Shown here piece after piece: positions 35,441-44,445 of a DNA stretch of 64,000 bases; the first letter of the stretch is position 1, and each line of letters begins with the position of its first letter. Made by a program: the position numbers and the translations under genes. Under the pieces are notes generated by a model. That model worked only from the letters and a program-made list of their open reading frames with translations. It did not search any database and was not told the DNA's origin. Where the stretch lies: positions 1 to 64,000 of the forward strand of contig NZ_JBNHEP010000208.1 in the NCBI RefSeq assembly GCF_050015995.1, in the 5' to 3' direction. The stretch is from Trichodesmium sp050015995 (GTDB taxonomy: Bacteria; Cyanobacteriota; Cyanobacteriia; Cyanobacteriales; Microcoleaceae).

Positions 35441-37123
35441 TTATATATTATGATACTCATCAAGTTTCTGTGAGAGAGCCGACAAACAAATCGACTCCTT
35501 TACACAAACAGTACAAATAGAATGCCTTATCCTTTTCTCTAAAATAAATATAAGCAGCCACAAGACCATCACCACCCCTACATTTATGATGAATCCCAGA
35601 AAAAATTCATCAGAAATCATTCCAGTCAGAATCTTCCACCCACCATTAATAAGAAGATAATACATTAATACCAAAAGGAATATTGAAGATATAATTACAA
35701 AACCATTTAAGAGTAATTTCCATTTTTTTCTTCTAAAAGGGAAGCGAAGTATTGGGAGATGTCCTCTAGGAGCTTTTCTGTCAAAAATGACGTTATCATA
35801 ACCAGATAACCATCCACCATAAAATCCCCTGTTTCGCTTCAGTTTCCATCCAACTCTCTCTCCAAATCGTGTATAAGTTTTTTCATTATAAATATTGGGT
35901 AAATTTCCGGTATCCAAGTAAATTTGCTTTTGAACGCTAAACCCAAAGTGTCCATTACTGTACTTTACCCAGAGTTGGTCAATGGTTTGCAAGTCAATAC
36001 AAGGAATCTTCTTAATGTTCTCAGAATTTAACTTCCCAAACCATCTTACTTTGGCAGTTTCTCGGATAACTATATTTGTTTCCTGATTTGCCTCTTTCCA
36101 CTTTCCTGTCGCTAACAAATCACGCAACTTAGTATAATCAATTCTACTAGCTGAAACCAGAGGTACATTGCTAGGTGGAGGTTGTGTTTGTGGAAGATTT
36201 CTAACATTAGGAAAAACAGTAGACCTTACAACAGTTGCAGAAGAATTATTAACTGGTTTTCCAGAAGGTATAGTAGGCTGATATGTAGGACTATGAGCAG
36301 AATAACTATCACCTATAAGTTCAGCCATCACCTCATCAATACTGTGATAACGATCTCTCCAATCATACAACACCATTTTATCCAGAACCCGACCTAAATC
36401 ATCACTCACATTAACTCGATCTTTCCAGATAATTTCACCTGTTGAAGAATCTTTAGGAAATTGATTTACATCAACTCCAGTTAATGCTTCAATAGCCATC
36501 ATTCCCACAGCATAAATATCGCTACAAAACTTAGGTTGACCTCCTGCTTGTTCCATAGGCATATATCCAGGAGTTCCTACTGCTATTGTCATAGTTGTCT
36601 TATCTCCTCTAATAACAGTTAATCCTTTAATTTCTTTGACTGCACCAAAATCTATTAAAACAATTTTCCCATCATATTTTCTCCGCATAATATTCTGAGG
36701 TTTCAAGTCACGATGAATTACATTTTGCTGATGCACATACTTTAAAATAGACAAAATTTCAGTTAATAATTGAAAAGTTTGATTTTCTGTAAATCTACTC
36801 CGAGAATAAATCTCTTTTGTCAAGTCATATCCCTCAATAAATTCTTGAACTAAATAAAATTGCCCACCCTCTTCAAAGTAGGCAAATAACTGAGGAATTT
36901 GCTCATGTTTTCCCAGACGATGTAATATTTTTGCTTCCTTATCAAATAATTTTTTAGCCTCTTGAAAAACTTCCGGACGTGGGTCTGAAGGAGTTAGTTG
37001 TTTAACCACACATTGAGGACAATCGGGTAAGTCTAAATCAACTGCTAAATAAGTCGTTCCAAAACCACCTTTTCCTAATTCAAAGTCAATTTGATAACGA
37101 TGCCTAAGTATTCTGTTAGTCAT
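35441..37123 (-). CDS. Ser/Thr kinase-GUN4 membrane protein
   Basis: 560 aa, the best-preserved full-length member of the kinase-GUN4 set. Kinase about 10-275 (Lys41, Asp139 in HRDLKPQN, DFG 158-160, GTPGYMPMEQ). A Pro/Thr-rich linker leads to a GUN4 domain (DYTKLRDLLATGKWKEANQE, CIDLQTIDQLWVKYSNG, HFGFSVQKQIYLDTGN, APRGHLP). Two transmembrane helices and a Cys-containing tail with LSQKLDEYHN follow. The kinase and GUN4 parts would both lie in the cytosol, anchored at the C terminus. A role in sensing tetrapyrrole state is plausible but untested. Confidence 0.92.
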   Translation of the reverse strand: MTNRILRHRYQIDFELGKGGFGTTYLAVDLDLPDCPQCVVKQLTPSDPRPEVFQEAKKLFDKEAKILHRLGKHEQIPQLFAYFEEGGQFYLVQEFIEGYDLTKEIYSRSRFTENQTFQLLTEILSILKYVHQQNVIHRDLKPQNIMRRKYDGKIVLIDFGAVKEIKGLTVIRGDKTTMTIAVGTPGYMPMEQAGGQPKFCSDIYAVGMMAIEALTGVDVNQFPKDSSTGEIIWKDRVNVSDDLGRVLDKMVLYDWRDRYHSIDEVMAELIGDSYSAHSPTYQPTIPSGKPVNNSSATVVRSTVFPNVRNLPQTQPPPSNVPLVSASRIDYTKLRDLLATGKWKEANQETNIVIRETAKVRWFGKLNSENIKKIPCIDLQTIDQLWVKYSNGHFGFSVQKQIYLDTGNLPNIYNEKTYTRFGERVGWKLKRNRGFYGGWLSGYDNVIFDRKAPRGHLPILRFPFRRKKWKLLLNGFVIISSIFLLVLMYYLLINGGWKILTGMISDEFFLGFIINVGVVMVLWLLIFILEKRIRHSICTVCVKESICLSALSQKLDEYHNI

Positions 37124-37288
37124 TGTTTCTTTGAGAAAGTTAATTTTAATCTTTTACATCAGCTTGTATAAGCTAGATTTCGTTAACTTAACAATAACAG
37201 ATTGGGAATTTTGACAGTTGATACACATCAATATGTTGGATGAATTAAGACATATTAACTATTAACTATTAACTACTGACTATTGACT

Positions 37289-37726
37289 ACAAAAGCCTCA
37301 TACTCTGCCAAGATTAGAGAAAATCAATAACGGGGATAAGTTAATAAAATCTCCTTAAAATTAGCAAACCTACCTTAAATTCTCAGATACTAGATTTTTG
37401 ACATCCTCCCGACGTGGCTCTACGAGACAACATGGGATTCCCATCTATCAATCAAACAGACTAAGCTGAACGAAGGACTCAGGACGGGTTGACACATCAT
37501 TGGAATCTGCTGGCAAGCCAGTCTTACGTTTCCTCCGTGTCCGTTTAATTGTCTCCGCTTGACCCTCGGCGACTATAGCCTCCTGTGGAGGAGTTTCCCT
37601 CACAAAAAGTGATAATTGAACTGGATTTTCTGCTACTGTTTCTTTGACTATTTCAACTTTGGTTTTTGGTTGAATTACATTGAGAATATTTACAGCAGCG
37701 TTAAGATCGCGGTCATGGAATGTTCC
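37289..37726. repeat. Tandem duplicate of the tnpB 3' end (438 bp)
   Basis: This segment and 37727-38164 are direct copies of 438 bp differing in at least one base (GATTAGAGA versus GATTAGATA). Each carries the last part of tnpB plus its downstream hairpin. 37448-37726 is therefore an isolated tnpB C-terminal fragment on the minus strand. It could be a real tandem duplication or an assembly effect. Confidence 0.88.
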
Positions 37727-37835
37727 ACAAAAGCCTCATACTCTGCCAAGATTAGATAAAATCAATAACGGGGATAAGTTAATAAAATCTCCTTAAAATT
37801 AGCAAACCTACCTTAAATTCTCAGATACTAGATTT

Positions 37836-37885
37836 TTGACATCCTCCCGACGTGGCTCTACGAGACAACATGGGATTCCCATCTA
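37836..37885 (-). other. IS605/IS1341-type right end and putative omega-RNA 3' region
   Basis: Directly after the tnpB stop, on the minus strand: GGGAATCCCATG..CACGTCGGGAGGATGTCAA. GAATCCC..GGGAGGATGTCAA is the familiar shape of cyanobacterial IS605-family right ends. TnpB guide (omega) RNAs overlap this region in studied systems. A second copy is at 37398-37447. Confidence 0.65.
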
Positions 37886-39202
37886 TCAATCAAACAGACT
37901 AAGCTGAACGAAGGACTCAGGACGGGTTGACACATCATTGGAATCTGCTGGCAAGCCAGTCTTACGTTTCCTCCGTGTCCGTTTAATTGTCTCCGCTTGA
38001 CCCTCGGCGACTATAGCCTCCTGTGGAGGAGTTTCCCTCACAAAAAGTGATAATTGAACTGGATTTTCTGCTACTGTTTCTTTGACTATTTCAACTTTGG
38101 TTTTTGGTTGAATTACATTGAGAATATTTACAGCAGCGTTAAGATCGCGGTCATGGAATGTTCCACAATTCAAACAAGTCCATTCTCTAATATTTAATTC
38201 TTTCTTACCACCCTTGAAACCACAATGAGAACATTTTTGAGACGTAGGCTCCCACCTAGAAATAGTTCTAAATTCTCTACCATGTTTTTCACATTTGGCT
38301 TCAGTTAAAATCCTAAATTGTCTCCATCCTAAATCACTAATAGCTCTGGCCAGCTTGCGATTTTTAACCATGCCAGAGACATTCAAATCATCTAGTACGA
38401 TTATGTCGTACTTATTGACTAAATCAGTTGATAGTTTATGAATAAAATCAGTTCTAATATCTTTGATTTTGCTATGCAGTTTAGCTACTTTTAATCTCGC
38501 TCTTTCACGACCCTTACTACCTAGCTCAGTGTTACTGAATTTACGTTGAAACTTAGCCAACTTTTTGAGGTTTTTCTTGAGTGGTTTTGGTGCATTAATC
38601 TTTTCACCATTACTCAATGTTGCAAAAGTTAAAATACCTAAATCAATTCCCACTGAATTACCAGACTTTGGTAAATGTTCTGAACAAGTTTCTACTACAA
38701 AACTAGCAAAGTAACGACCAGAACTATCTTTGATTATAGTTACTGATGTAGGTTGACTAGGTAATGACCTTGACCAAACTATTTTAATTTTGCCGACTTT
38801 GGGTAGATAAATTTTATCTTGACCAATTTGGTAATTAGCTCCTACAAATCTGGCGGTTTGTCTTGACTTTTTTGACTTAAATTTAGGAGGTCTAACAGGT
38901 CTACCTTTTCTCTTACCAGTACTGCTCTTAAAAAAGTTTTTGTAAGCTTGGTCTAAGTCTTTAAGAGATTGTTGTAATGGAGTAGAGGCTACGTCTTTCA
39001 ACCAAACTAATTCTTTCTTAGCGAGAGTTATAAATTGTTTGGTTAAATCAACATAACTAGGCTTCTTTTGAGCGTTGGCATATAGTTGATGGCAATACGC
39101 TAAACTTTGATTCCAAACATATCTACAACAAGCAAAAAGTTGATTTAATTTAGTTATTTGGATATAATTTGGGTAGATACGATATTTGTATCTGGCTTTC
39201 AA
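37886..39202 (-). CDS. tnpB: TnpB RNA-guided nuclease-like protein (IS1341 type)
   Basis: 438 aa. N-terminal helix-turn-helix region (IYPNYIQITKLNQLFACCRYVWN). RuvC-I Asp187 in GIDLG, RuvC-II at IVLDDLNVSGM, zinc finger CSHC..CLNC (Cys324, 327, 343, 346), and RuvC-III Asp353 in HDRDLNAAVNIL. The RuvC-II residue is Asp271 where TnpB normally has Glu (xxEDLNV), which may weaken or abolish cleavage. The C terminus has an unusual extension of about 75 residues with two QLSLF motifs and a basic RRKRKTG stretch. No tnpA partner is present, so it is a solitary element. Confidence 0.93.
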   Translation of the reverse strand: MKARYKYRIYPNYIQITKLNQLFACCRYVWNQSLAYCHQLYANAQKKPSYVDLTKQFITLAKKELVWLKDVASTPLQQSLKDLDQAYKNFFKSSTGKRKGRPVRPPKFKSKKSRQTARFVGANYQIGQDKIYLPKVGKIKIVWSRSLPSQPTSVTIIKDSSGRYFASFVVETCSEHLPKSGNSVGIDLGILTFATLSNGEKINAPKPLKKNLKKLAKFQRKFSNTELGSKGRERARLKVAKLHSKIKDIRTDFIHKLSTDLVNKYDIIVLDDLNVSGMVKNRKLARAISDLGWRQFRILTEAKCEKHGREFRTISRWEPTSQKCSHCGFKGGKKELNIREWTCLNCGTFHDRDLNAAVNILNVIQPKTKVEIVKETVAENPVQLSLFVRETPPQEAIVAEGQAETIKRTRRKRKTGLPADSNDVSTRPESFVQLSLFD

Positions 39203-39340
39203 TGTTTTAGACTTATTACTAATAGTAAAGTATTATTATAGCATATTTGTTGTTTGGCATTCATCCCTACACCAAATTTAAAATTCTGGTGCGGGTCTTC
39301 TGCCAACATTTAGATAATTAATACTTTTAGGAAGTAGATA
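39203..39340. other. Spacer between tnpB and aas-like gene
   Basis: Contains an imperfect hairpin CCCTACACCA..TGGTGCGGG (39266-39297) that could mark the left end of the tnpB element. The evidence for a left end is weak. Confidence 0.35.
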
Positions 39341-41314
39341 ATGACCATTTCTGCAAAATCTCCCACCTCTCCCAACTCCTGGCAAATAAGCGATCGCGAA
39401 CGTGCCAATCTCCAAACAGTCACTCTCTACGACTCTGTTCAATCTCTCTCGGAAATATGGCCATTGGCTGCTAAACACTTCGGCCAAATTACTGCTCTCC
39501 ATGACCCCCACGTTCAACCAGAAGTAAAATTTACCTACGAAGAACTTAACCAACAGATTCAAAAGTTTGCTGCTGGTTTACAAGCTTTGGGGGTTGTCTC
39601 CACAGAAAATGGCACATCTCTACCACCTAGAGTGGCCTTATTTGCTGATAATAGTCCCCGGTGGATGATTGCTGACCAGGGTATTATTATGGCTGGTGGA
39701 GCAGATGTAGTTAGAAGTGGAACTGCAGATATAGAAGAACTGATTTACATTCTTCAAAATAGTGGCAGTATTAGTTTGGTCGTGGAAAATTTGGCCTTGT
39801 TACAGAAATTGAGCGATCGCCTACAAGACCTACCTATACATTTAATTATTCTCTTATCTGAGGAAGACCCAAACTCTGACGAAAATCTACCTGTGGTTAA
39901 ATTTTCCCAAGTCATTGCCACAGGAGAAGAACGTCCCCTCAAACCAACTAACCAAAATCTGGAAACTCTCGCTACCCTACTCTACACTTCTGGCACCACT
40001 GGCAAACCCAAGGGAGTAATGTTAACCCACGGCAACTTGCTCCATCAAATCAATAATATTGGTGTATATTTACAACCACAACCAGGAGAATGCACCTTAA
40101 ATATATTGCCAACTTGGCATACTTTTGGTAGAACAGGAGAATATTTTTTCCTCTGCCAAGGTTGTACTGCAATTTATACTAATAAGCGTTATCTGAAAAA
40201 GGATTTCCAAGAATACAAACCCCATTACGTTATTAGTGTGCCCAGGGTTTGGGAATTAATTTATGACGGAGTACAAAAACAGCTCAGGGAACAACCAGCA
40301 AGTAAACAAAAATTAGCCAACTTTTTCTTCAATATAAGTGAGCAATACATCACAGCTCGGCGTATTAGTCAAGGGTTAGTTTTGCAACTTGACCAACCAT
40401 CTCAGTCTCAAAAATTGCTAGCAACTTTAAAGAGTTGGGTATTATTGCCTCTTCATACTTTAGGAGAAAAAATTGTTTATCAAAAAATCCGTCAAGCTAC
40501 GGGAGGTCGGTTAAAATTTGCCGTGAGTGGGGGGGGTTCCCTAGCAATGCACTTAGAAAATTTCTTTGAAGCAGTGGATATAGGTTTATTGGTTGGATAT
40601 GGTTTAACGGAAACTTCCCCAGTTTTGTCCGCCCGACACCATTGGGAAAATCTGCGGGGGTCTTCTGGAAGACCTATTCCGGGAGCTGAGATTAAAATAG
40701 TTGACCCAGAAAGTGGCAAAACTTTACCTCCTGGGGAGAAAGGAGTGGTTTTAGCGCGGGGGCCACAAATTATGGCGGGTTATTATCAAAATCCTGAAGC
40801 GACTAAGAAAGCTATTGACTCGGAGGGTTGGTTTAATACTGGTGATATTGGTTGGATGACTCCTAGGAATGATTTAGTCTTAACCGGACGGGCAAAAGAT
40901 ACAATTGTTTTAACTAATGGAGAAAATATTGAACCTCAGCCTATTGAAGATGCTTGTGCCCGTAGTCAATATATAGACCAAATTATGTTGGTGGGGCAAG
41001 ACCAGAAATTTTTGGGTGCTTTAATTGTCCCTAATATTGAGGCTGTGGAAGACTGGATTGCCCAATATAATCCTTCTCAGTCTGAACCCCAAATTAATTG
41101 GGAAAGCCAGGAGGTTCAAGAGTTATTCCGTCAAGAGTTGAATCGAGAGGTAAAAAATCGCCCCGGATATCGGCCAGATGACCGAATTGGCCCTTTTCGC
41201 TTGATTCTGGAGCCGTTTACGATCGAGAATGGGATGACAACCCAAACAATGAAGATTAAGCGTCCCGTTGTTACGGAACATTACCGCGATATGATTAACA
41301 GAATGTTTGATTAA
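39341..41314 (+). CDS. aas: Long-chain acyl-ACP/acyl-CoA synthetase (AMP-forming)
   Basis: 657 aa, ANL superfamily. P-loop-like motif LLYTSGTTGKPKGVMLTHGN, adenylate motif GYGLTETSP, GWFNTGDIGW and the hinge LTGRAKDTIVLTNGENIEP are intact. Length and the NGENIEPQPIED form match the cyanobacterial acyl-ACP synthetase (slr1609/aas type), which re-activates free fatty acids onto ACP, probably at the thylakoid or envelope membranes. A 5' fragment of the same gene lies 4 kb upstream. The ATG is directly preceded by an AGGAAG-type ribosome site at 39330. Confidence 0.92.
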   Translation: MTISAKSPTSPNSWQISDRERANLQTVTLYDSVQSLSEIWPLAAKHFGQITALHDPHVQPEVKFTYEELNQQIQKFAAGLQALGVVSTENGTSLPPRVALFADNSPRWMIADQGIIMAGGADVVRSGTADIEELIYILQNSGSISLVVENLALLQKLSDRLQDLPIHLIILLSEEDPNSDENLPVVKFSQVIATGEERPLKPTNQNLETLATLLYTSGTTGKPKGVMLTHGNLLHQINNIGVYLQPQPGECTLNILPTWHTFGRTGEYFFLCQGCTAIYTNKRYLKKDFQEYKPHYVISVPRVWELIYDGVQKQLREQPASKQKLANFFFNISEQYITARRISQGLVLQLDQPSQSQKLLATLKSWVLLPLHTLGEKIVYQKIRQATGGRLKFAVSGGGSLAMHLENFFEAVDIGLLVGYGLTETSPVLSARHHWENLRGSSGRPIPGAEIKIVDPESGKTLPPGEKGVVLARGPQIMAGYYQNPEATKKAIDSEGWFNTGDIGWMTPRNDLVLTGRAKDTIVLTNGENIEPQPIEDACARSQYIDQIMLVGQDQKFLGALIVPNIEAVEDWIAQYNPSQSEPQINWESQEVQELFRQELNREVKNRPGYRPDDRIGPFRLILEPFTIENGMTTQTMKIKRPVVTEHYRDMINRMFD

Positions 41315-41431
41315 TGACTATTGTGGATTTTGGATTTTTTATCTCAACTAGATGCTCTGAAATCTTAAAGTCTATAATCAATTTTCTCGCGCGTATTTGT
41401 AAACACAAAAGAAACTAACAAGAACAATTTT

Positions 41432-41881
41432 ATGGAGTATTCTCAAACACAATTACTTCTAAAGCGAGCGATTAATGTTAAAGTAGTCGTTACTCCACGC
41501 TGGAAAGAAGAAGCTCAACAACAATTACAAAGCCAAATTAATAATTTAGATAGTGAATTACAAAGACTGGAAATGCAAGGGCAACGAATGATTTCTGAAA
41601 TTCAGAAGCAAAGTGTACAACCTCCTGGTCCCCAAATACAACAGCAGATTGATAATATTCAACTGCAGGTAAATCAAAAGAAAAATGAGCTTTTGGAGCA
41701 GAAAAACCAAGCTTTACAACAATTACAACAAGTACAAACATTAGAATTGGAACAACAAGTTAGTCAGGGTCAAATTGAAGGTGTATTTACTGCGGATATT
41801 GGAGATAATTTGATCAAAAAAATGCAAGTAGAAATTCTGCTCCGGGATGGAGTAATTGAAGAAGTGCGAGGTGATGTTTAA
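41432..41881 (+). CDS. YlqD family coiled-coil protein
   Basis: 149 aa. The N-terminal strand (LLLKRAINVKVVVTPRWKEE) is followed by a long Gln-rich coiled coil (about 30-110) and a C-terminal beta region (IEGVFTADIGDNLIKKM, VEILLRDGVIEEVRG). This organisation matches the YlqD family. Function is unknown. It lies 117 bp downstream of the acyl synthetase gene on the same strand and may be co-transcribed. Confidence 0.85.
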   Translation: MEYSQTQLLLKRAINVKVVVTPRWKEEAQQQLQSQINNLDSELQRLEMQGQRMISEIQKQSVQPPGPQIQQQIDNIQLQVNQKKNELLEQKNQALQQLQQVQTLELEQQVSQGQIEGVFTADIGDNLIKKMQVEILLRDGVIEEVRGDV

Positions 41882-43143
41882 AGAGAAAGGAGAAGTCTAG
41901 ATAAGGATTTTTTATGGGGATATAGGGATGATTAAGAAAAAGGAAAAATGGTATCCAGTAAATAATTAAATATGGGTCATTTCAGTTAGCCTCCTGTCGG
42001 AGGAGCTACGCTAACAGTTAGCCTCCTATGGTCGTAACTGCGTTAACAGTTATCAGTACCGACCACTAAAGTCGGAGGCTTGAAATACTGAATTGAATAT
42101 TTTTTTCATCCCCTTAAAAGGGGAGGCTTTCAACCTTATTTTTTGGTAATTGATACTATATTGGTTCTTACATTAATGAGATACACCTACTTTTTTTCTT
42201 TTCCCTTTTATCTATTTCCTGTTGCCTAAAATTGATTTCTTACTTTCTAATTTATTCTTCCATGGTAGTCAGCTAATAGCTAATCCCATAATAGCTAATC
42301 CCATAAATAAAGTTAATCGAAATTAAGGATTTATTTAGGCTTGTTAATCAACTAAAAAAAATCTATATTTATTCTTGAATAAATATAGCAGTTAGCAGGT
42401 AAGTTTATTATTATCATCTAACTAACAGGATATAAATAGGTTCTGAATTGGCATGAAATAAGGAATTAGGCATTAGATATTAGGTTCAATGTTCGCCTTT
42501 GGGTTCAGAATTTAGATAAAAATTCTGTAGAAATGGCGGATATGGGGGAGTTCTTTTGAGAGCTCCACTAAACATAAAATTTTCTGCTCTTTAAGAGCGT
42601 GGTAGGTATAAATTTCCCAGTAATTAGGGTTTGCTGAAAAAGTCTGATGGTGATGATAGGCAACAGTTTAGACTATCTGCTACGGCCAAATTTTTTGATA
42701 GTCAGGGGAAAAATATTATAGCAATCCGCGCATAGGTTGCGGGTAATTAAAAAGTAAAAAAAAAAGTTGAAACTCCTACCTGTTGCCTGTTCCCAGTTCC
42801 CAGTTCCCTGTTCCCTAAAAAGCAGCAAGATTTTTGCCACGAATAAAATAGGATTGCTATAGTATTTTGAGACTACAAGAGCCAAAAACCTTGCACTTTT
42901 TCAATAGGGAAAAAACCCTGGAAGCCTGAACTGGTATTGATTATACTTTTGTTCAGCTATCCCTAATTAATTCTGAGCCCTGACTCCTTCTTCATATAAG
43001 CACCACGCAAATAGGTGTTTGACATTTATAAATGCTTAAACTCAGTTAGGGATAACTTATGACTTATGACTTATGACTTATGACTTGCGCTATAGAATCT
43101 TATCTAAACAATTTGTCCACAAAAAAAACGACGGAAAACTAAC
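41882..43143. other. 1.26-kb gene-free region with repeats
   Basis: No convincing gene. 41989-42070 holds two versions of GTTAGCCTCCT..TAACAGTTA. 42280-42310 repeats TAATCCCATAATAGC. 42717-42861 is a family D MITE. It lies between TGCTGAAAAAGT (42633) and GCACTTTTTCAA (about 42890), possible ends of an older element. 43055-43085 repeats GACTTAT. Confidence 0.6.
42717..42861. mobile_element. MITE family D, copy D2
   Basis: 145 bp, ends TATAGCAATCC / GGATTGCTATA. It is the reverse complement of D1 (13563-13692) along its full length, with a variable internal GTTCCC heptamer tract. Confidence 0.85.
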
Positions 43144-44445
43144 ATGATTAACGATGTATTTATGCCCGCCCTTAGTTCCACTATGACGGAGGGTAAAATT
43201 GTTTCTTGGCAAAAATCTCCTGGTGATTGGGTGGAAAAAGGCGAAACAGTAGTGGTCGTAGAATCAGACAAAGCAGATATGGATGTGGAGTCCTTTTCCT
43301 CTGGATATTTGGCCACAATAGTTGTAGCGGCTGGAGATGTTGCTCCAGTAGGTTCTACCATTGCTTTATTAGCTGAAACTGAAGCAGAAATTGAACAAGC
43401 TAAACAGCAAGGCGGGACTACAGCAAAGACAGAAACTACTGCTGCTACTGCTTCTAGCTCTGCAACTGCTGTTGCCACAGCTCCCATTTCTACTACCACA
43501 GAAATCCAAGAAAATGGCAGTCGTCGTAATGGACGGATTATTGCTTCCCCTCGTGCCAAAAAACTGGCCAAAGACTTGAAAGTGGATTTGAGTACCCTCA
43601 AAGGTACAGGTCCTCACGGTCGCATTGTGGCAGAGGATGTAGAAAAGGCAACAGGTCGAACTCCTAGTTACGTAGCTGCACCAGCTAATATCGCTACTCC
43701 TGTTATTCCTACTCAACCATCTATTCCAGCGCCTCCACTGATACCATCTGCACCTCCTGCTCCAATAACTCCTGGGCAAGTTGTGCCGATGAATACTCTG
43801 CAAAATGCAGTGGTGCGGAATATGATCGTAAGTTTATCTGTGCCTACTTTCCATGTTAGTTATACGATCGCCACAGATAATTTGGATGGGTTGTACAAAC
43901 AGATTAAGTCTAAGGGTGTAACAATGACTGCTATTTTGGCAAAAGCAGTGGCAATGACTTTGCAACAACATCCTTTAGTGAATGCTGCTTATGTGGATCA
44001 AGGTATTCAGCATCCTTCGGGGATTAATATTTCTGTAGCGGTAGCAATGCCAGATGGTGGTTTGATTACACCAGTATTGCAAAATGCTGACAAGATGGAT
44101 ATTTATTCTTTGTCTCGCACTTGGAAAGGTTTGGTAGATAGAGCGCGAGCAAAACAGTTACAACCGGATGAATACAGCACTGGTACTTTTACTCTTTCTA
44201 ATTTGGGAATGTTTGGGGTAAATACGTTTGATGCTATTTTACCACCTGGTCAAGGTTCGATTTTAGCTATTGGTGCATCTCAACCTCAAGTAGTGGCAAC
44301 TGCTGATGGGATGATTGGAGTTAAGCGACAAATGCAGGTGAATATTACTTGTGACCATCGGATTATTTATGGTGCTGATGCTGCTGCTTTCTTGCAAGAT
44401 TTGGCGAAGTTGATTGAAACTAACCCACAGTCTTTGACTATGTAA
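43144..44445 (+). CDS. pdhC: Dihydrolipoamide acetyltransferase (pyruvate dehydrogenase E2)
   Basis: 433 aa. The lipoyl domain carries lipoyl-Lys43 in ESDKADMD. An Ala/Thr-rich linker leads to a peripheral-subunit-binding domain (ASPRAKKLAKDLKVDL.. GTGPHGRIVAEDV), a Pro-rich linker and the catalytic acetyltransferase domain with His405 in CDHRIIYGAD. It transfers acetyl groups to CoA in the pyruvate dehydrogenase complex. The usual Asp of HRxxDG is Tyr here; I recall the same HRxxYG form in cyanobacterial and plastid E2 proteins, so it is probably normal for the lineage. It stands as a single gene. Confidence 0.93.
   Translation: MINDVFMPALSSTMTEGKIVSWQKSPGDWVEKGETVVVVESDKADMDVESFSSGYLATIVVAAGDVAPVGSTIALLAETEAEIEQAKQQGGTTAKTETTAATASSSATAVATAPISTTTEIQENGSRRNGRIIASPRAKKLAKDLKVDLSTLKGTGPHGRIVAEDVEKATGRTPSYVAAPANIATPVIPTQPSIPAPPLIPSAPPAPITPGQVVPMNTLQNAVVRNMIVSLSVPTFHVSYTIATDNLDGLYKQIKSKGVTMTAILAKAVAMTLQQHPLVNAAYVDQGIQHPSGINISVAVAMPDGGLITPVLQNADKMDIYSLSRTWKGLVDRARAKQLQPDEYSTGTFTLSNLGMFGVNTFDAILPPGQGSILAIGASQPQVVATADGMIGVKRQMQVNITCDHRIIYGADAAAFLQDLAKLIETNPQSLTM

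Noticed and set aside
37886..39202. Complete IS200/IS605 transposon
   Set aside because: No TnpA (Y1 transposase) gene lies within several kb; only tnpB and a right-end-like hairpin are present.
43369..43803. 144-aa and 165-aa minus-strand frames opposite the E2 gene
   Set aside because: Antisense shadows of the Ala/Thr/Pro-rich linkers of the acetyltransferase.
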